A stretch of DNA of 18,508 bases from Candidatus Bathyarchaeota archaeon. Lineage in GTDB: Archaea; Thermoproteota; Bathyarchaeia; RBG-16-48-13; GCA-020355125. Made by a program: the position numbers and the translations under genes. The stretch is taken from contig JAUWJG010000007.1 in the NCBI GenBank assembly GCA_030607815.1, positions 1-18,508 on the forward strand, read 5' to 3'. Of the stretch, positions 7,227-14,944 are shown in pieces (within the stretch, counting starts at the first letter, position 1; every line of letters starts with the position of its first letter). The notes beneath the pieces are model-generated. The model had not been told where the DNA came from. It was given only the letters and a program-made list of their open reading frames with translations, and ran no database searches.

Positions 7227-7844
7227 ATGACTTTTTTGATAGAAAAGGGAAGAAGACTAATAATTGCTCAGGAAGCAGCTAAACTCCTTTATTACAAGAT
7301 AGCTAGAGATTACAAACAAGCAAAAAAGAAAGCTTGTAGAGACCTAAATGAGAGAGATTTCCCTAGTAATTTGGAAGTAGCAACAGAATTAGATAAATTC
7401 GCGGATGAGATGGAAGGTAAAACTAGAAGAATGTTGAACATACACCTTCGACAGGAAAGTCTTCACATTATGGAATATCTCAAAGAGTTTAATCCAAGAC
7501 TCATTGGGGGAGTCTGGCGTGGTACAGCCAAAAAAGGAAGTGACATAGACATCATAGTCTATTCAGAGAATATTGAGTCAGTGTACAAGTTAATTAAGAG
7601 AAAATATGACATCTCAAAGGCAGAATACTCATATAAGACTACAAAAGGAAAAACAGAGAAGTATTACCACGTCTACATATTACTTGCTTCAGGAGATGAA
7701 GTGGAGATTGTTGTTAAAGATTTAATGCATATGTATGAAAAACGTAGATGTGAAATTTATAGGGATTATATAACGGGCTTCACTATCGAACAACTTCGAA
7801 AAATACTAGATACAGATCCTACAAAAAAGTTAATCCCAAAATAG
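7227..7844 (+). CDS. Minimal nucleotidyltransferase, COG2413 type
   Basis: A 205-residue archaeal protein of unknown substrate. The N-terminal 85 residues are helical and charged (GRRLIIAQEAAKLLYYKIARDYKQAKKKA...). A polymerase-beta-type nucleotidyltransferase core follows: GGVWRGTAKKGSDIDIIVY (94-112) with metal-binding Asp106 and Asp108, and a likely third acid at Glu160 in EVEIVV. It resembles the conserved archaeal family COG2413; the PSNLEVATELDKFADE stretch is part of that pattern. It is not a CCA-adding enzyme, being far too short. No ribosome site precedes the ATG, and a TATA-like AAATTATTTATAT (7202-7214) lies just upstream, so the mRNA may be leaderless; TTG at 7236 is an alternative start. 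Confidence 0.8.
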   Translation: MTFLIEKGRRLIIAQEAAKLLYYKIARDYKQAKKKACRDLNERDFPSNLEVATELDKFADEMEGKTRRMLNIHLRQESLHIMEYLKEFNPRLIGGVWRGTAKKGSDIDIIVYSENIESVYKLIKRKYDISKAEYSYKTTKGKTEKYYHVYILLASGDEVEIVVKDLMHMYEKRRCEIYRDYITGFTIEQLRKILDTDPTKKLIPK

Positions 7845-7883
7845 AAAGTAAAATAAGTCGTTAAAATATAGGGAGAACATAAC

Positions 7884-9167
7884 ATGAAAGCGGTTATCTT
7901 AGCTGCTGGCGAAGGTGCTAGACTAAAACCCTTAACATTATACAGACCAAAATGTATGATTCCTCTTGCAGGTAAACCGATTCTTGAACATCTTCTCGTA
8001 GTTCTTAAGGAAAATGGAATTGAAGAAATTCTTATAATTATTGGGTACCGAAAGGAATTGATTCAGAATTATTTTCGTGACGGTAAAGAGTTTGGAGTAA
8101 AAATAAGGTATATAGAACAGAAAAAGTTGTGTGGAACAGCTAATGCTGTAAGTTTAAGTGAAGAATATGTTTCTAATGATGATTTTCTCATGATCTATGG
8201 AGACCTTCTTATAGACTCCTCAGTTGTGAAAATTGCACGACAAAAATATGCTGAAAAAGGCTTAATAACTCTAACTTTAACAACCGTAAAAGAACCAAAT
8301 AGATATGGTATCGTTAAAACAGAAAAAGATCAAGTAAAGAAGATAGTGGAGAAACCTAAATCAAATGAATTCGGAAACTTAGCCAACGTGGGAGTGTACA
8401 TTTTCTCAAAGAAAATCTTTAAAGCAATACAAAAAACGGTGAAATCACAAAGAAAAGAATTTGAGATAACAGATACATTGAATCTCCTTTTAAAAAAGGG
8501 TATCCCATTAGCATCTGTGGAGATAGAACCGAGAAATTGGCTTGATGTAGGTAGACCTTGGGATTTACTCGAAGCAAATAGAAGAATTCTCAAACAAACA
8601 CATTTAGAGAATAAAGGTGAATTGGAGAAAGGCGCATATTTAAAAGGATCTATAGGTGTTGGAGCTGGAACAAAGATACGTGCAGGAGCCTACATTGAAG
8701 GCCCTGTATGGATTGGTGAAGGAAGTGACATTGGACCAAATTGCTATATCCGCCCCTTTACAAGTTTGGGTAAAGGCGTTCGAATAGGAAATGCTTGTGA
8801 GATCAAGAATAGTCTCATTCTAAATCAAACACATATTGGTCACATGTCCTATATAGGAGATAGCATCATAGGGGAAATGTGTAATTTCGGTGCAGGAACA
8901 ATTACTTCAAACCTCCGATTTGATAACCGATCTATTAAAGTGAAGGTGAAAGGAAAAATAGTAGATAGCGGTATAAGAAAACTCGGTGTTATAATAGGGG
9001 ATAATGTAAAGACCGGTATCGGAGTGAATTTCATGCCAGGAATTAAGGTGGGTGGTGACACATGGATTGGACCAAGTACAACAATATATGAAGATTTACC
9101 ATCTGGAATAATTGTTTCACATAAACAAGAGCTACAATTTAAAAGAAAAACTAAAGCTAGTAAATAA
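7884..9167 (+). CDS. glmU: GlmU-like sugar-1-phosphate nucleotidyltransferase / acetyltransferase
   Basis: A 427-residue two-domain enzyme likely making UDP-GlcNAc or a related nucleotide sugar for glycans. Residues 1 to about 235 are the nucleotidyltransferase: LAAGEGARLKPLT (6-18), RPKCMIPLAGKP (21-32), GTANAV (84-89), YGD with Asp107 for metal, and WLDVGRPWDLL. Residues about 245-415 are a left-handed beta-helix built of hexapeptide repeats (IGEGSDIGPNCYIRP and so on). His320, Tyr323, Asn343 and Lys352 fall where the acetyl-transfer residues of the Sulfolobus enzyme ST0452 lie, with one constant offset, so both activities are probably kept. The start is set by GGGAGA just before ATG 7884. 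The exact sugar (GlcN, GalN or Glc) cannot be read from sequence. Confidence 0.9.
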   Translation: MKAVILAAGEGARLKPLTLYRPKCMIPLAGKPILEHLLVVLKENGIEEILIIIGYRKELIQNYFRDGKEFGVKIRYIEQKKLCGTANAVSLSEEYVSNDDFLMIYGDLLIDSSVVKIARQKYAEKGLITLTLTTVKEPNRYGIVKTEKDQVKKIVEKPKSNEFGNLANVGVYIFSKKIFKAIQKTVKSQRKEFEITDTLNLLLKKGIPLASVEIEPRNWLDVGRPWDLLEANRRILKQTHLENKGELEKGAYLKGSIGVGAGTKIRAGAYIEGPVWIGEGSDIGPNCYIRPFTSLGKGVRIGNACEIKNSLILNQTHIGHMSYIGDSIIGEMCNFGAGTITSNLRFDNRSIKVKVKGKIVDSGIRKLGVIIGDNVKTGIGVNFMPGIKVGGDTWIGPSTTIYEDLPSGIIVSHKQELQFKRKTKASK

Positions 9168-9199
9168 TGGAAACTATTTGTAAATTATGTTGATTAAGA

Positions 9200-9544
9200 T
9201 TGGACATCAAATCGAAAAAATTCAAAAAAATGTTTCCAAACCTAGCAAAAGAGCTAGAACAAGGATCTGTAACTGTTAAGATTAATTCCATTCAATCTGA
9301 TGACAAAGCAAAAGAAAACATAGCATCTAAAACTTTTGAAGGATACAATCCTAATGTAATCGATTTTCTTAAACGATGTAGTACATTAGAAGAGGCAAAT
9401 GAAATAATCGATTACATGGAAAAACAAAACAAAATATCCACGAAAGAGGCACAAAAATTACGAATACAGTTGAAGGAAAAAGGTGTCAGAAGCTTTGGGG
9501 CTAAGAAAGAAGATAATTACTACGATCTAAAAGGAAAAAAATAG
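9200..9544 (+). CDS. Conserved archaeal protein, DUF2095-like
   Basis: 114 residues, soluble and charged, function unknown. The pattern KKFKKMFPNLAKELEQG at the start, GYNPNVIDFLKRCSTLEEA in the middle, then ISTKEAQKLRIQLKEKGVRSFG.KKEDNYY at the end, resembles the DUF2095/COG4031 family found only in archaea; this is from memory of the family. The start is TTG at 9200; ATG at residue 11 would remove the conserved N-terminal helix. It lies 32 bases after the GlmU-like gene on the same strand and its stop is only 9 bases from the stop of the convergent GTPase gene. Confidence 0.72.
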   Translation: MDIKSKKFKKMFPNLAKELEQGSVTVKINSIQSDDKAKENIASKTFEGYNPNVIDFLKRCSTLEEANEIIDYMEKQNKISTKEAQKLRIQLKEKGVRSFGAKKEDNYYDLKGKK

Positions 9545-9553
9545 AAAAATATA

Positions 9554-10759
9554 TTATGTCCTTCTCTTAGCAGATAAAATTTTTATCACATCTCCACTCT
9601 CAAGAATATAATTTTCTCCAAGCCTTCTCTTAGTACGTACATTTACCGCATGGATAAAGCCTTCACCGAGTTCTGTATGGATCATGTAAGCAAATTCTTT
9701 TGCAGTTGTACCATATGGAGTTAGATATACGTCAGGCAGAACCTGTCCATCATGATTGCTCAACCTTTCAACGTTCTCCACTGGATAGACGACTATCATT
9801 TGTAGAAGATTAAAAAAAGTTTTATTCAAAACTTCTTGGACACCCGTTGAGCCCCATCTTTCTAAAATCTTACGCTTGATCGTAATTAAAGCATTTTTTT
9901 GAACAGATGTTAAAATCTCTGGTTTTAAAATATTAAAGTTACTTGCTCCAGGAATGTAATCAATTAATCCTTTCTCTGCTGCCCTCCGAAGAGCGAGTTC
10001 AGCCTCAGAACAACAGGGAATGACTTCATAGCCCTTTTCTCTCAATAATTTAATATTCTCCTCAGCATAAGGTAGATCTATCTTATTGGCAGCGATGATC
10101 ATGGGTTTAGAATTTTTTCTGAGTTCCTTTGTAAAAGATACAAGATTTTCTTCAGTCCATTTCACTGGAGTGTCAACGTCAAAATCCATCTGTTTTAAAG
10201 CTGTTACAATGTGAGATTTCTTAATAGATAATCCAGTTAATCTATTAAGTAAAAGATCTTCCAACGTAATTCTTTTCGTAGTAACTTTTTGACAAATCCT
10301 CTTCCAATCTTTCTTAATAATCTTCAGTAACCACATAGTAATTTCATAATCAAGGAAATCGACATCGATGATAGGATTCCTTGTTCCAGGATTACACGAG
10401 TTACCCTCCTCATCAGTTGCACCTGCAACATCAACAATGTGAATCAAGGCATCAGCCTTCATAATTGCATCGAGAAAATAATTACCTAAACCTTTTCCGT
10501 GCCATGATCCAGGAATGAGCCCCGCGCAGTCTATGAGTTCTATAGGAATAAGGCGGACCCCATTTATACAAACTGAATTCTGAGGTTGATCTATTACCTT
10601 AAATTCACGGCAGATACAAGGACTTCTGAGGTAGGCTATGCCTCTATTAGGCTTGATTGTAGTAAAAGGTCTATTTTCTATAGGGATAGGGATTAAAGTT
10701 AATCCACTAAAAAATGTACTCTTACCAGTATTTGGTTTCCCTACAACGCCTACTAACAT
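9554..10759 (-). CDS. YchF/Obg-like GTPase with C-terminal TGS domain
   Basis: A 401-residue archaeal member of the Obg/YchF group of translation-linked GTPases. The P-loop GKPNTGKST is at 7-15, the switch II motif DCAG at 77-80, and NKID at 225-228. NKID predicts preference for GTP, unlike bacterial YchF, which uses ATP. After DCAG comes Leu, not the catalytic Gln, as in the hydrophobic-substituted HAS-GTPases. A helical insertion lies between the last two G motifs (about 150-205). A TGS domain ends the protein (about 325-398: VLPDVYLTPYGTTAKEFAY and ESGDVIKI). A GGAGGA ribosome site (10771-10776 on the minus strand) precedes the ATG by about 11 bases. Confidence 0.92.
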   Translation of the reverse strand: MLVGVVGKPNTGKSTFFSGLTLIPIPIENRPFTTIKPNRGIAYLRSPCICREFKVIDQPQNSVCINGVRLIPIELIDCAGLIPGSWHGKGLGNYFLDAIMKADALIHIVDVAGATDEEGNSCNPGTRNPIIDVDFLDYEITMWLLKIIKKDWKRICQKVTTKRITLEDLLLNRLTGLSIKKSHIVTALKQMDFDVDTPVKWTEENLVSFTKELRKNSKPMIIAANKIDLPYAEENIKLLREKGYEVIPCCSEAELALRRAAEKGLIDYIPGASNFNILKPEILTSVQKNALITIKRKILERWGSTGVQEVLNKTFFNLLQMIVVYPVENVERLSNHDGQVLPDVYLTPYGTTAKEFAYMIHTELGEGFIHAVNVRTKRRLGENYILESGDVIKILSAKRRT

Positions 10760-10924
10760 TTGAAGTATGATCCTCCAGATTATGTGTTAAATTTTATTTA
10801 GATAATAAAAAGATATAGAATTCAACATTAAATAATATTCAATAAAAGAGAAAATAATAGCCATTTTAAAGTAAATTGTAAAAAATATTAACAAAAGTAG
10901 ACCAATATTGGGAGAATTCTTTAA

Positions 10925-10933
10925 TTTTTATAT
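10925..10933 (+). promoter_or_regulatory. Probable TATA box for the radical SAM gene
   Basis: TTTTTATAT within a strongly A+T-rich spacer. A start about 26 bases downstream (near 10956) would give a leader of roughly 70 bases. The leader would contain a 13-residue frame (10964-11005) before the gene's ATG at 11028. The spacer 10760-11027 also holds minus-strand TATA-like sequence (10787-10814) for the divergent GTPase gene. Confidence 0.4.
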
Positions 10934-10948
10934 GATCACAAACATATA

Positions 10949-11012
10949 ATGATAATTAAGTACATGGAAAACAAAAATTTTTTTTATGTCACGAATGTTA
11001 AATAATTATCAT
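10949..11012. repeat. 10-bp perfect inverted repeat flanking a mini-ORF
   Basis: ATGATAATTA (10949-10958) is repeated in inverse orientation as TAATTATCAT (11003-11012), 44 bases apart. The arms lie at the predicted transcription start and 15 bases before the radical SAM start codon. They enclose a 13-codon frame plus stop (10964-11005). Possible readings are paired binding sites for a regulator, or an RNA stem closing the leader. The arms are A+T-rich and a chance match is quite possible. Confidence 0.35.
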
Positions 11013-11027
11013 CTGGGAATTTGAATA

Positions 11028-12458
11028 ATGGAGAATGTACTCCTTATTAATCCGCCTCAAAGTTTTGAGAGAAAGGGAACTTCTGAAGGGTTAGCCCTCC
11101 CGTTAGGTCTTCTGTATTTAAAAGCAATGATACCGGAATGTAATACGAGAATACTTGACCTCTCAATTTCAGATAACCCAAAAAGAACCTTCGTAGAGAT
11201 CTTGGAATCGAAAGAGTGGGATGTTATAGGAATCACAGTTTTAACTTATAGTTTAGATACCATTCGTCAACTTGTAAATTTAGTAAAGCAAAATGGTAAC
11301 ACTTATCTTATTGGTGGAGGTCCACATGCAACTCTCGCACCCAATAATTGCATAGATATGGGGTTCGACGCGGTAGTTATTGGTGAGGGTGAGCTGATCA
11401 TATCCGACTTGATAAAAAATAAACCAAAGGGAATACTCCAAGGAAAAACTGTTAAAAATCTTGAGGAGATACCATTCCCCGATAGAAGCATTATAGATAA
11501 TACAAAATACGGTATTTTTGGTTTTTTACAGGTACCAGGCCTCGCAACCAATATAGTGACATCGAGAGGATGTCCCTTCAACTGCACCTTCTGTGGACGT
11601 GTAATAAGAAGATCTGTTAGAAGAAGATCTGTGACATCAGTAATAAATGAACTTAAAGAGTTAAAAAAACAAGAATTTAAAAACATCTTCATTTCAGATG
11701 ACTATTTTATCACAAACAAAAGATGGGTAATAACTTTCTGCAACGCTTTAAAGAAAGAAAAAATGAGATTTAATTTCTTTTTACAAACAAGAATAGATAA
11801 TTTTGATAAAGAATCTGCTGAAATTCTAAGAGAGACAGGAACCCAATACATAAGCTTTGGCATAGAATCTATTCACCCAGATATCTTAAAATTCTATAAC
11901 AAAACGAGTAAACCGACTAAATGGCGAGAACTCACAGAGAAAGCGCTTGGATACTGCAATGATGCAGGTATCTATTCCCAAGCATCATTGATAATTGGAG
12001 CTCCTATGGAAACGGAAGAGTTGTTTTGGGAAAGCTATGATTTTGTACATGAGAGTGGAGCAGATACAATTAACGTAAACCCTTTGATGTATATGGTAGG
12101 TTCAGAAATATGGAAAGATGCAGTGAAAAAAGGCAAAATAAAAGATACAGAATATCTTGTAGCTACTAATAAAAGAAAACTCTGCCCTATACCTCCAGAA
12201 AGAATAGACGCAATATGTTCTGAAGTTTTTGAAAAAGTTACAAGTAATTATAGTCATGTTTTATCTAAGACTTTTCGACACCTCGATAGGTTTAGAATCA
12301 AACTCTTATCGATAGGGATTAAGAAATTTATTTCATGGAATCTGTTAGGTGGGGATTGGAGAAAGCATTATGATATTATGAAAGAGTTTGGTTACGGAAA
12401 GACCTTTCTTGAAAAGCCTATAAAAGAGGACGAGGTTCAATCTTTGCCATCTAAATAA
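11028..12458 (+). CDS. B12-binding-domain radical SAM protein
   Basis: 476 residues. The N-terminal 150 form a Rossmann-like cobalamin-binding-type domain as in BchE/MiaB-like class B enzymes: VLLINPP (4-10), LPLGLLYLKA (24-33), LIGGGPHATLAP (94-105), VIGEGE (117-122). No classical DxHxxG cobalt-ligating motif is seen, as in many of this group. The radical SAM core follows: C182, C186, C189 (RGCPFNCTFCG) bind the 4Fe-4S cluster, then FISDDYF, YISFGIESIHP and IIGAPMET. The C-terminal 120 residues are not recognised. Such enzymes perform radical methylations or rearrangements on lipids, cofactors or natural products; the substrate here is unknown. It stands alone between divergent and ribosomal genes, with its own promoter region. 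Confidence 0.9.
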   Translation: MENVLLINPPQSFERKGTSEGLALPLGLLYLKAMIPECNTRILDLSISDNPKRTFVEILESKEWDVIGITVLTYSLDTIRQLVNLVKQNGNTYLIGGGPHATLAPNNCIDMGFDAVVIGEGELIISDLIKNKPKGILQGKTVKNLEEIPFPDRSIIDNTKYGIFGFLQVPGLATNIVTSRGCPFNCTFCGRVIRRSVRRRSVTSVINELKELKKQEFKNIFISDDYFITNKRWVITFCNALKKEKMRFNFFLQTRIDNFDKESAEILRETGTQYISFGIESIHPDILKFYNKTSKPTKWRELTEKALGYCNDAGIYSQASLIIGAPMETEELFWESYDFVHESGADTINVNPLMYMVGSEIWKDAVKKGKIKDTEYLVATNKRKLCPIPPERIDAICSEVFEKVTSNYSHVLSKTFRHLDRFRIKLLSIGIKKFISWNLLGGDWRKHYDIMKEFGYGKTFLEKPIKEDEVQSLPSK

Positions 12459-12470
12459 GTCGTACGATAA

Positions 12471-12494
12471 ATTTCATAGAATTTAATATGAAAT
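12471..12494. repeat. 7-bp inverted repeat after the radical SAM gene
   Basis: ATTTCAT (12471-12477) and ATGAAAT (12488-12494), 10-base loop, begin 12 bases after the radical SAM stop. It could form a weak RNA hairpin contributing to 3' end formation, but no T-run follows as expected for an archaeal terminator. Confidence 0.25.
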
Positions 12495-12547
12495 CGAGGT
12501 TATAACAAACTTTATCAGCATCAAAGTTTTCCATTTAGTACTAAAGC

Positions 12548-12555
12548 TATAAATT
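12548..12555 (+). promoter_or_regulatory. Probable BRE/TATA promoter of rpl15e and the exosome cluster
   Basis: TATAAATT preceded by a purine-rich AAAG element. Transcription near 12577 would yield a 25-base leader holding the GAGGAG ribosome site (12588-12593) and the TTG start at 12602. It may be the first promoter of the nine-gene cluster that follows. Confidence 0.55.
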
Positions 12556-12601
12556 GAACATCAACAATTGTAACTTAATTCCTCAAAGAGGAGAGAGAAC
12601 A

Positions 12602-13132
12602 TTGTATAAATATCAAACTAGTGCTTGGAAGAATTTTAATGATTCGTCAATGAAAGAAGTAACTAAACAAAGACGTATAAAATGGAGAAGACAACCAGCA
12701 ATTGTCAGAACAGAGAAACCTTTACGATTAAGTAGGGCACGTACCCTGGGATATAAAGCAAAACAAGGGTTCATAATGATCCGAGTAAGAGTTCGAAGAG
12801 GTGGACTACGCAAAGTCCCTCCAAGGGGGGGACGAAGACAGAGACATAGTGGTGTAACCAAATTCACGCCTAAAAAGAGCATGAGAATGATAGCTGAAGA
12901 ACGTGGAAACAGGAAGTTTCCAAATCTCGAAGTTTTAAACTCTTATTGGGTCGGTGAAGATGGACAATACAAATGGTTTGAAGTGATCTTAGTTGATAAA
13001 ACAAAATTATCGACCGAAGAGAGCGCTCAAATTCTGGGTAAGACACCTAGAAGAGCATATAGAGGATTGACATCTGCAGGAAAGAATATAAGAGGGTTGA
13101 GGAAAAAACGAGGTTTGAAAGTAACAGGATGA
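12602..13132 (+). CDS. rpl15e: 50S ribosomal protein L15e (eL15)
   Basis: A large-subunit ribosomal protein shared by archaea and eukaryotes. Starting at TTG 12602 it has 176 residues and the usual N-terminus LYKYQTSAWKNF. The conserved blocks WRRQPAIVRTEKP, RLSRARTLGYKAKQGFIM, VPPRGGRRQRHSGV, FPNLEVLNSYWVGEDGQYKW and the C-terminal RGLTSAGK are all present. A longer frame from TTG 12554 is unlikely: it would add 16 non-family residues, lie on top of the TATA box and lack a ribosome site, whereas GAGGAG sits 8 bases before 12602. It opens the exosome-type superoperon. Confidence 0.95.
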   Translation: MYKYQTSAWKNFNDSSMKEVTKQRRIKWRRQPAIVRTEKPLRLSRARTLGYKAKQGFIMIRVRVRRGGLRKVPPRGGRRQRHSGVTKFTPKKSMRMIAEERGNRKFPNLEVLNSYWVGEDGQYKWFEVILVDKTKLSTEESAQILGKTPRRAYRGLTSAGKNIRGLRKKRGLKVTG

Positions 13133-13175
13133 ATATTCGTAGGTATGATCTAAAGATAGGAAATGATTATTGTTC

Positions 13176-13203
13176 TAATAAGAAGTGTAAATTCGTCTTA
13201 TTA
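13176..13203. repeat. 8-bp inverted repeat between rpl15e and the COG1325 gene
   Basis: TAATAAGA (13176-13183) and TCTTATTA (13196-13203) with a 12-base loop, within the 124-base spacer. It could be a transcript-end or processing hairpin separating L15e from the next gene. There is no T-run, and the A+T-rich arms limit confidence. Confidence 0.3.
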
Positions 13204-13256
13204 CTCGCTGAGAAATGATTTGGAATTGATCTATAATATCTACAAGATGTAGATAG

Positions 13257-13739
13257 ATGCGTATGGAAAAACTTCAATCTCAAAAAAAAAGTAATACTTG
13301 GAAGGAGTTAAAGAATTCAATATCATATGTGGAAATCTCCTTCATCGTCCATGTAACAGAGGATATACAAAAAGCGTTGAAGGCTGTTAGAAATCTATTC
13401 CCCGACTTATACAGAGATAATGTTTCTTTTAAAAAAGAAAAGTTATGGGGACATCACAAAAATCTCATCATTTTAGTAAAGACTACCATAAAGAAGAAAA
13501 ATTTTGGCCATGCATTTATAGAAAACTTGTATAATAAACTGAATATAAGTGACAAAGACGAGTTATCAAAAGGTTTTAAGAAACGATTAGATAATAAAAA
13601 AATGTTTTTTTTACGATTAGATAAACAGAAAGCATACCTAGGAAAAATCAAACTTAGCAGTATAGATCCAATTCGCATAAAGATTAAACTAAACTTCTTC
13701 CCTAACAACTTTAAAGAGATAATCAATCCTAATAAATAA
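13257..13739 (+). CDS. COG1325-type RNA-binding protein, exosome-linked
   Basis: 160 residues of a conserved archaeal family long predicted, from its place in the exosome superoperon, to assist RNA processing. Family pattern: YVEISFIVHVTEDIQKALKA near the N-terminus, then KEKLWGHHKNLIILVK (about residues 61-76), and FLRLDKQKAYLGKIKL (about 118-133). The GHH.N segment and the RLDKQ.AYLG segment are the most conserved parts. The first 20 residues are lysine-rich and not part of the family core. ATG at 13257 and ATG at 13263 are both possible. No biochemical activity is known to me. It sits between L15e and the RNase P protein Rnp2. Confidence 0.85.
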   Translation: MRMEKLQSQKKSNTWKELKNSISYVEISFIVHVTEDIQKALKAVRNLFPDLYRDNVSFKKEKLWGHHKNLIILVKTTIKKKNFGHAFIENLYNKLNISDKDELSKGFKKRLDNKKMFFLRLDKQKAYLGKIKLSSIDPIRIKIKLNFFPNNFKEIINPNK

Positions 13740-13762
13740 AATGAAGTTTTAGTGAATAATCT

Positions 13763-14092
13763 TTGATTAAACTAATAAAAAGGCGATATATAGCATTCCG
13801 GATTAAACCCCATATAAAGATATCCAAGAGAGAAATATACAACGTCTTAATTAAAGAAATATTGACAAGTACAAATGTGAAAACTGGAAATGGCTTTTAT
13901 ATTTGGGTTGTAAAATTCGATGTAGAAACAGGATTAGGAATAATCAGATGTGGACATAACTCTCTTAATCAAATTTTACAATCAATTCAAGAACCAGAAA
14001 GGATGCTAAAAGAATTAAAATTTAAGACACTTGGAACATCAGGTTCAATAAAAACATTGAAACGGAAATTTTTATCCAAAGAGTTTAAATGA
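13763..14092 (+). CDS. rnp2: RNase P protein component 2 (Rnp2/Pop5)
   Basis: 109 residues. Rnp2 pairs with Rnp3 (Rpp30) to form the core that activates the catalytic RNA of archaeal RNase P, which trims tRNA 5' ends. The family pattern is visible: RRYIAFRI at the start, GNGFYIWVVKFDVETGLGIIRCGHNSLNQI in the middle, and TLGTSGSIKTLKRKFL at the C-terminus. The start is TTG at 13763, because the conserved RRYIAF strand begins a few residues later and no in-frame ATG precedes it. It begins 23 bases after the COG1325 stop. Rpp30, often adjacent in this cluster, is missing. Confidence 0.9.
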   Translation: MIKLIKRRYIAFRIKPHIKISKREIYNVLIKEILTSTNVKTGNGFYIWVVKFDVETGLGIIRCGHNSLNQILQSIQEPERMLKELKFKTLGTSGSIKTLKRKFLSKEFK

Positions 14093-14095
14093 AAG

Positions 14096-14114
14096 CTTAT
14101 ATTTGCTTAAGCAA
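14096..14114 (+). promoter_or_regulatory. psmA promoter region: TATA element overlapping a 12-bp palindrome
   Basis: CTTATATTT (14096-14104) is a plausible TATA box, giving a start near 14127 and a roughly 60-base leader. Its right end merges with the perfect palindrome TTGCTTAAGCAA (14103-14114). A dimeric regulator bound there would block or stabilise the transcription complex. TTGCTT recurs once at 14133-14138. Palindromes this short occur by chance in A+T-rich DNA. Confidence 0.35.
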
Positions 14115-14188
14115 TTAAGAAAAGATTTTTAGTTGCTTTAATGTTTTCAAAATAGAAGATATTTAGTATATTGGAGGTTGAATAATAA

Positions 14189-14911
14189 ATGGCAATGTTT
14201 ACTTCACCAAGTGCTTATGATAGGGCTATTACAATTTTTTCACCTGATGGTCGACTATTCCAAGTTGAATACGCTTTAGAAACCGTAAAGAGAGGTTCAA
14301 CTGTTTTAGGGATATCGTGCAATGAAGGAGTTGTCTTAGGCGCAGAAGAGAGACCTACTTCGAGGTTACAGGACCCAAATTTTGGATGGAAAATTTTCGA
14401 GATAGATGAACATGTTGGTGTTGCTGTATCTGGACTTAGCTCAGATGCAAGAATTTTAGTTGATCAAGCACGAATACATGCTCAAAGTAATAGATTAATG
14501 TATGATGAACCGATAGATGTTGCGATCTTATCTAAAAAAATCGGTGATGTTGAACAGGTTTACACTCAACATGCAGGAGTACGCCCCTTTGGAGTCTCTT
14601 TAATTTTTGGAGGCGTTGACAAAGTAGGGAGTAAGGTTTTTCAGACAGACCCTAGCGGTGCTTGTTGGAGTTATAAAGCTGTGTCCATAGGAGCTGGAAG
14701 TGATACCGTACGAGACATATTAGAAGTAGATTATAAAGAGGACAGTTCTCTTGAAGAGACAATTCAATTAGCAATGCAATGTTTCTCGAAAGTAATTGAG
14801 GGCCGGTTAGAGGCAAAAAATATAAAGATTGCTATAATTCCAGTTACAACAAAGAAATTTACAGTATTAACTCATGAAGAAGTAGCTAAGTATATAAAAA
14901 AGATTAAATGA
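14189..14911 (+). CDS. psmA: 20S proteasome alpha subunit
   Basis: 240 residues forming the outer, gate-bearing rings of the proteasome barrel. The alpha-type N-terminus is present: SAYDRAITIFSPDGRLFQVEYA (residues 8-29), with the Tyr-Asp-Arg gate motif. Lys68 in FGWKIFEID matches the pocket lysine (Lys66 in Thermoplasma) that receives the C-terminal HbYX motif of the activating ATPase. Other conserved blocks are GVRPFGVSLIFGG and AVSIGAGSDTVRDILE. There is no N-terminal catalytic Thr, so it is not a beta subunit. A GGAGGTTGA ribosome site precedes the ATG. Placement inside the exosome superoperon is classical for archaea. Confidence 0.97.
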   Translation: MAMFTSPSAYDRAITIFSPDGRLFQVEYALETVKRGSTVLGISCNEGVVLGAEERPTSRLQDPNFGWKIFEIDEHVGVAVSGLSSDARILVDQARIHAQSNRLMYDEPIDVAILSKKIGDVEQVYTQHAGVRPFGVSLIFGGVDKVGSKVFQTDPSGACWSYKAVSIGAGSDTVRDILEVDYKEDSSLEETIQLAMQCFSKVIEGRLEAKNIKIAIIPVTTKKFTVLTHEEVAKYIKKIK

Positions 14912-14944
14912 TAAAAAAACTTAGTTTTTGTAGAGGGCTCTGAT

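Noticed and set aside
13141..13256. Possible C/D box guide RNA (ATGATT and CTGA elements)
   Set aside because: The boxes do not have the spacing of an archaeal C/D sRNA and the consensus C box is not met.
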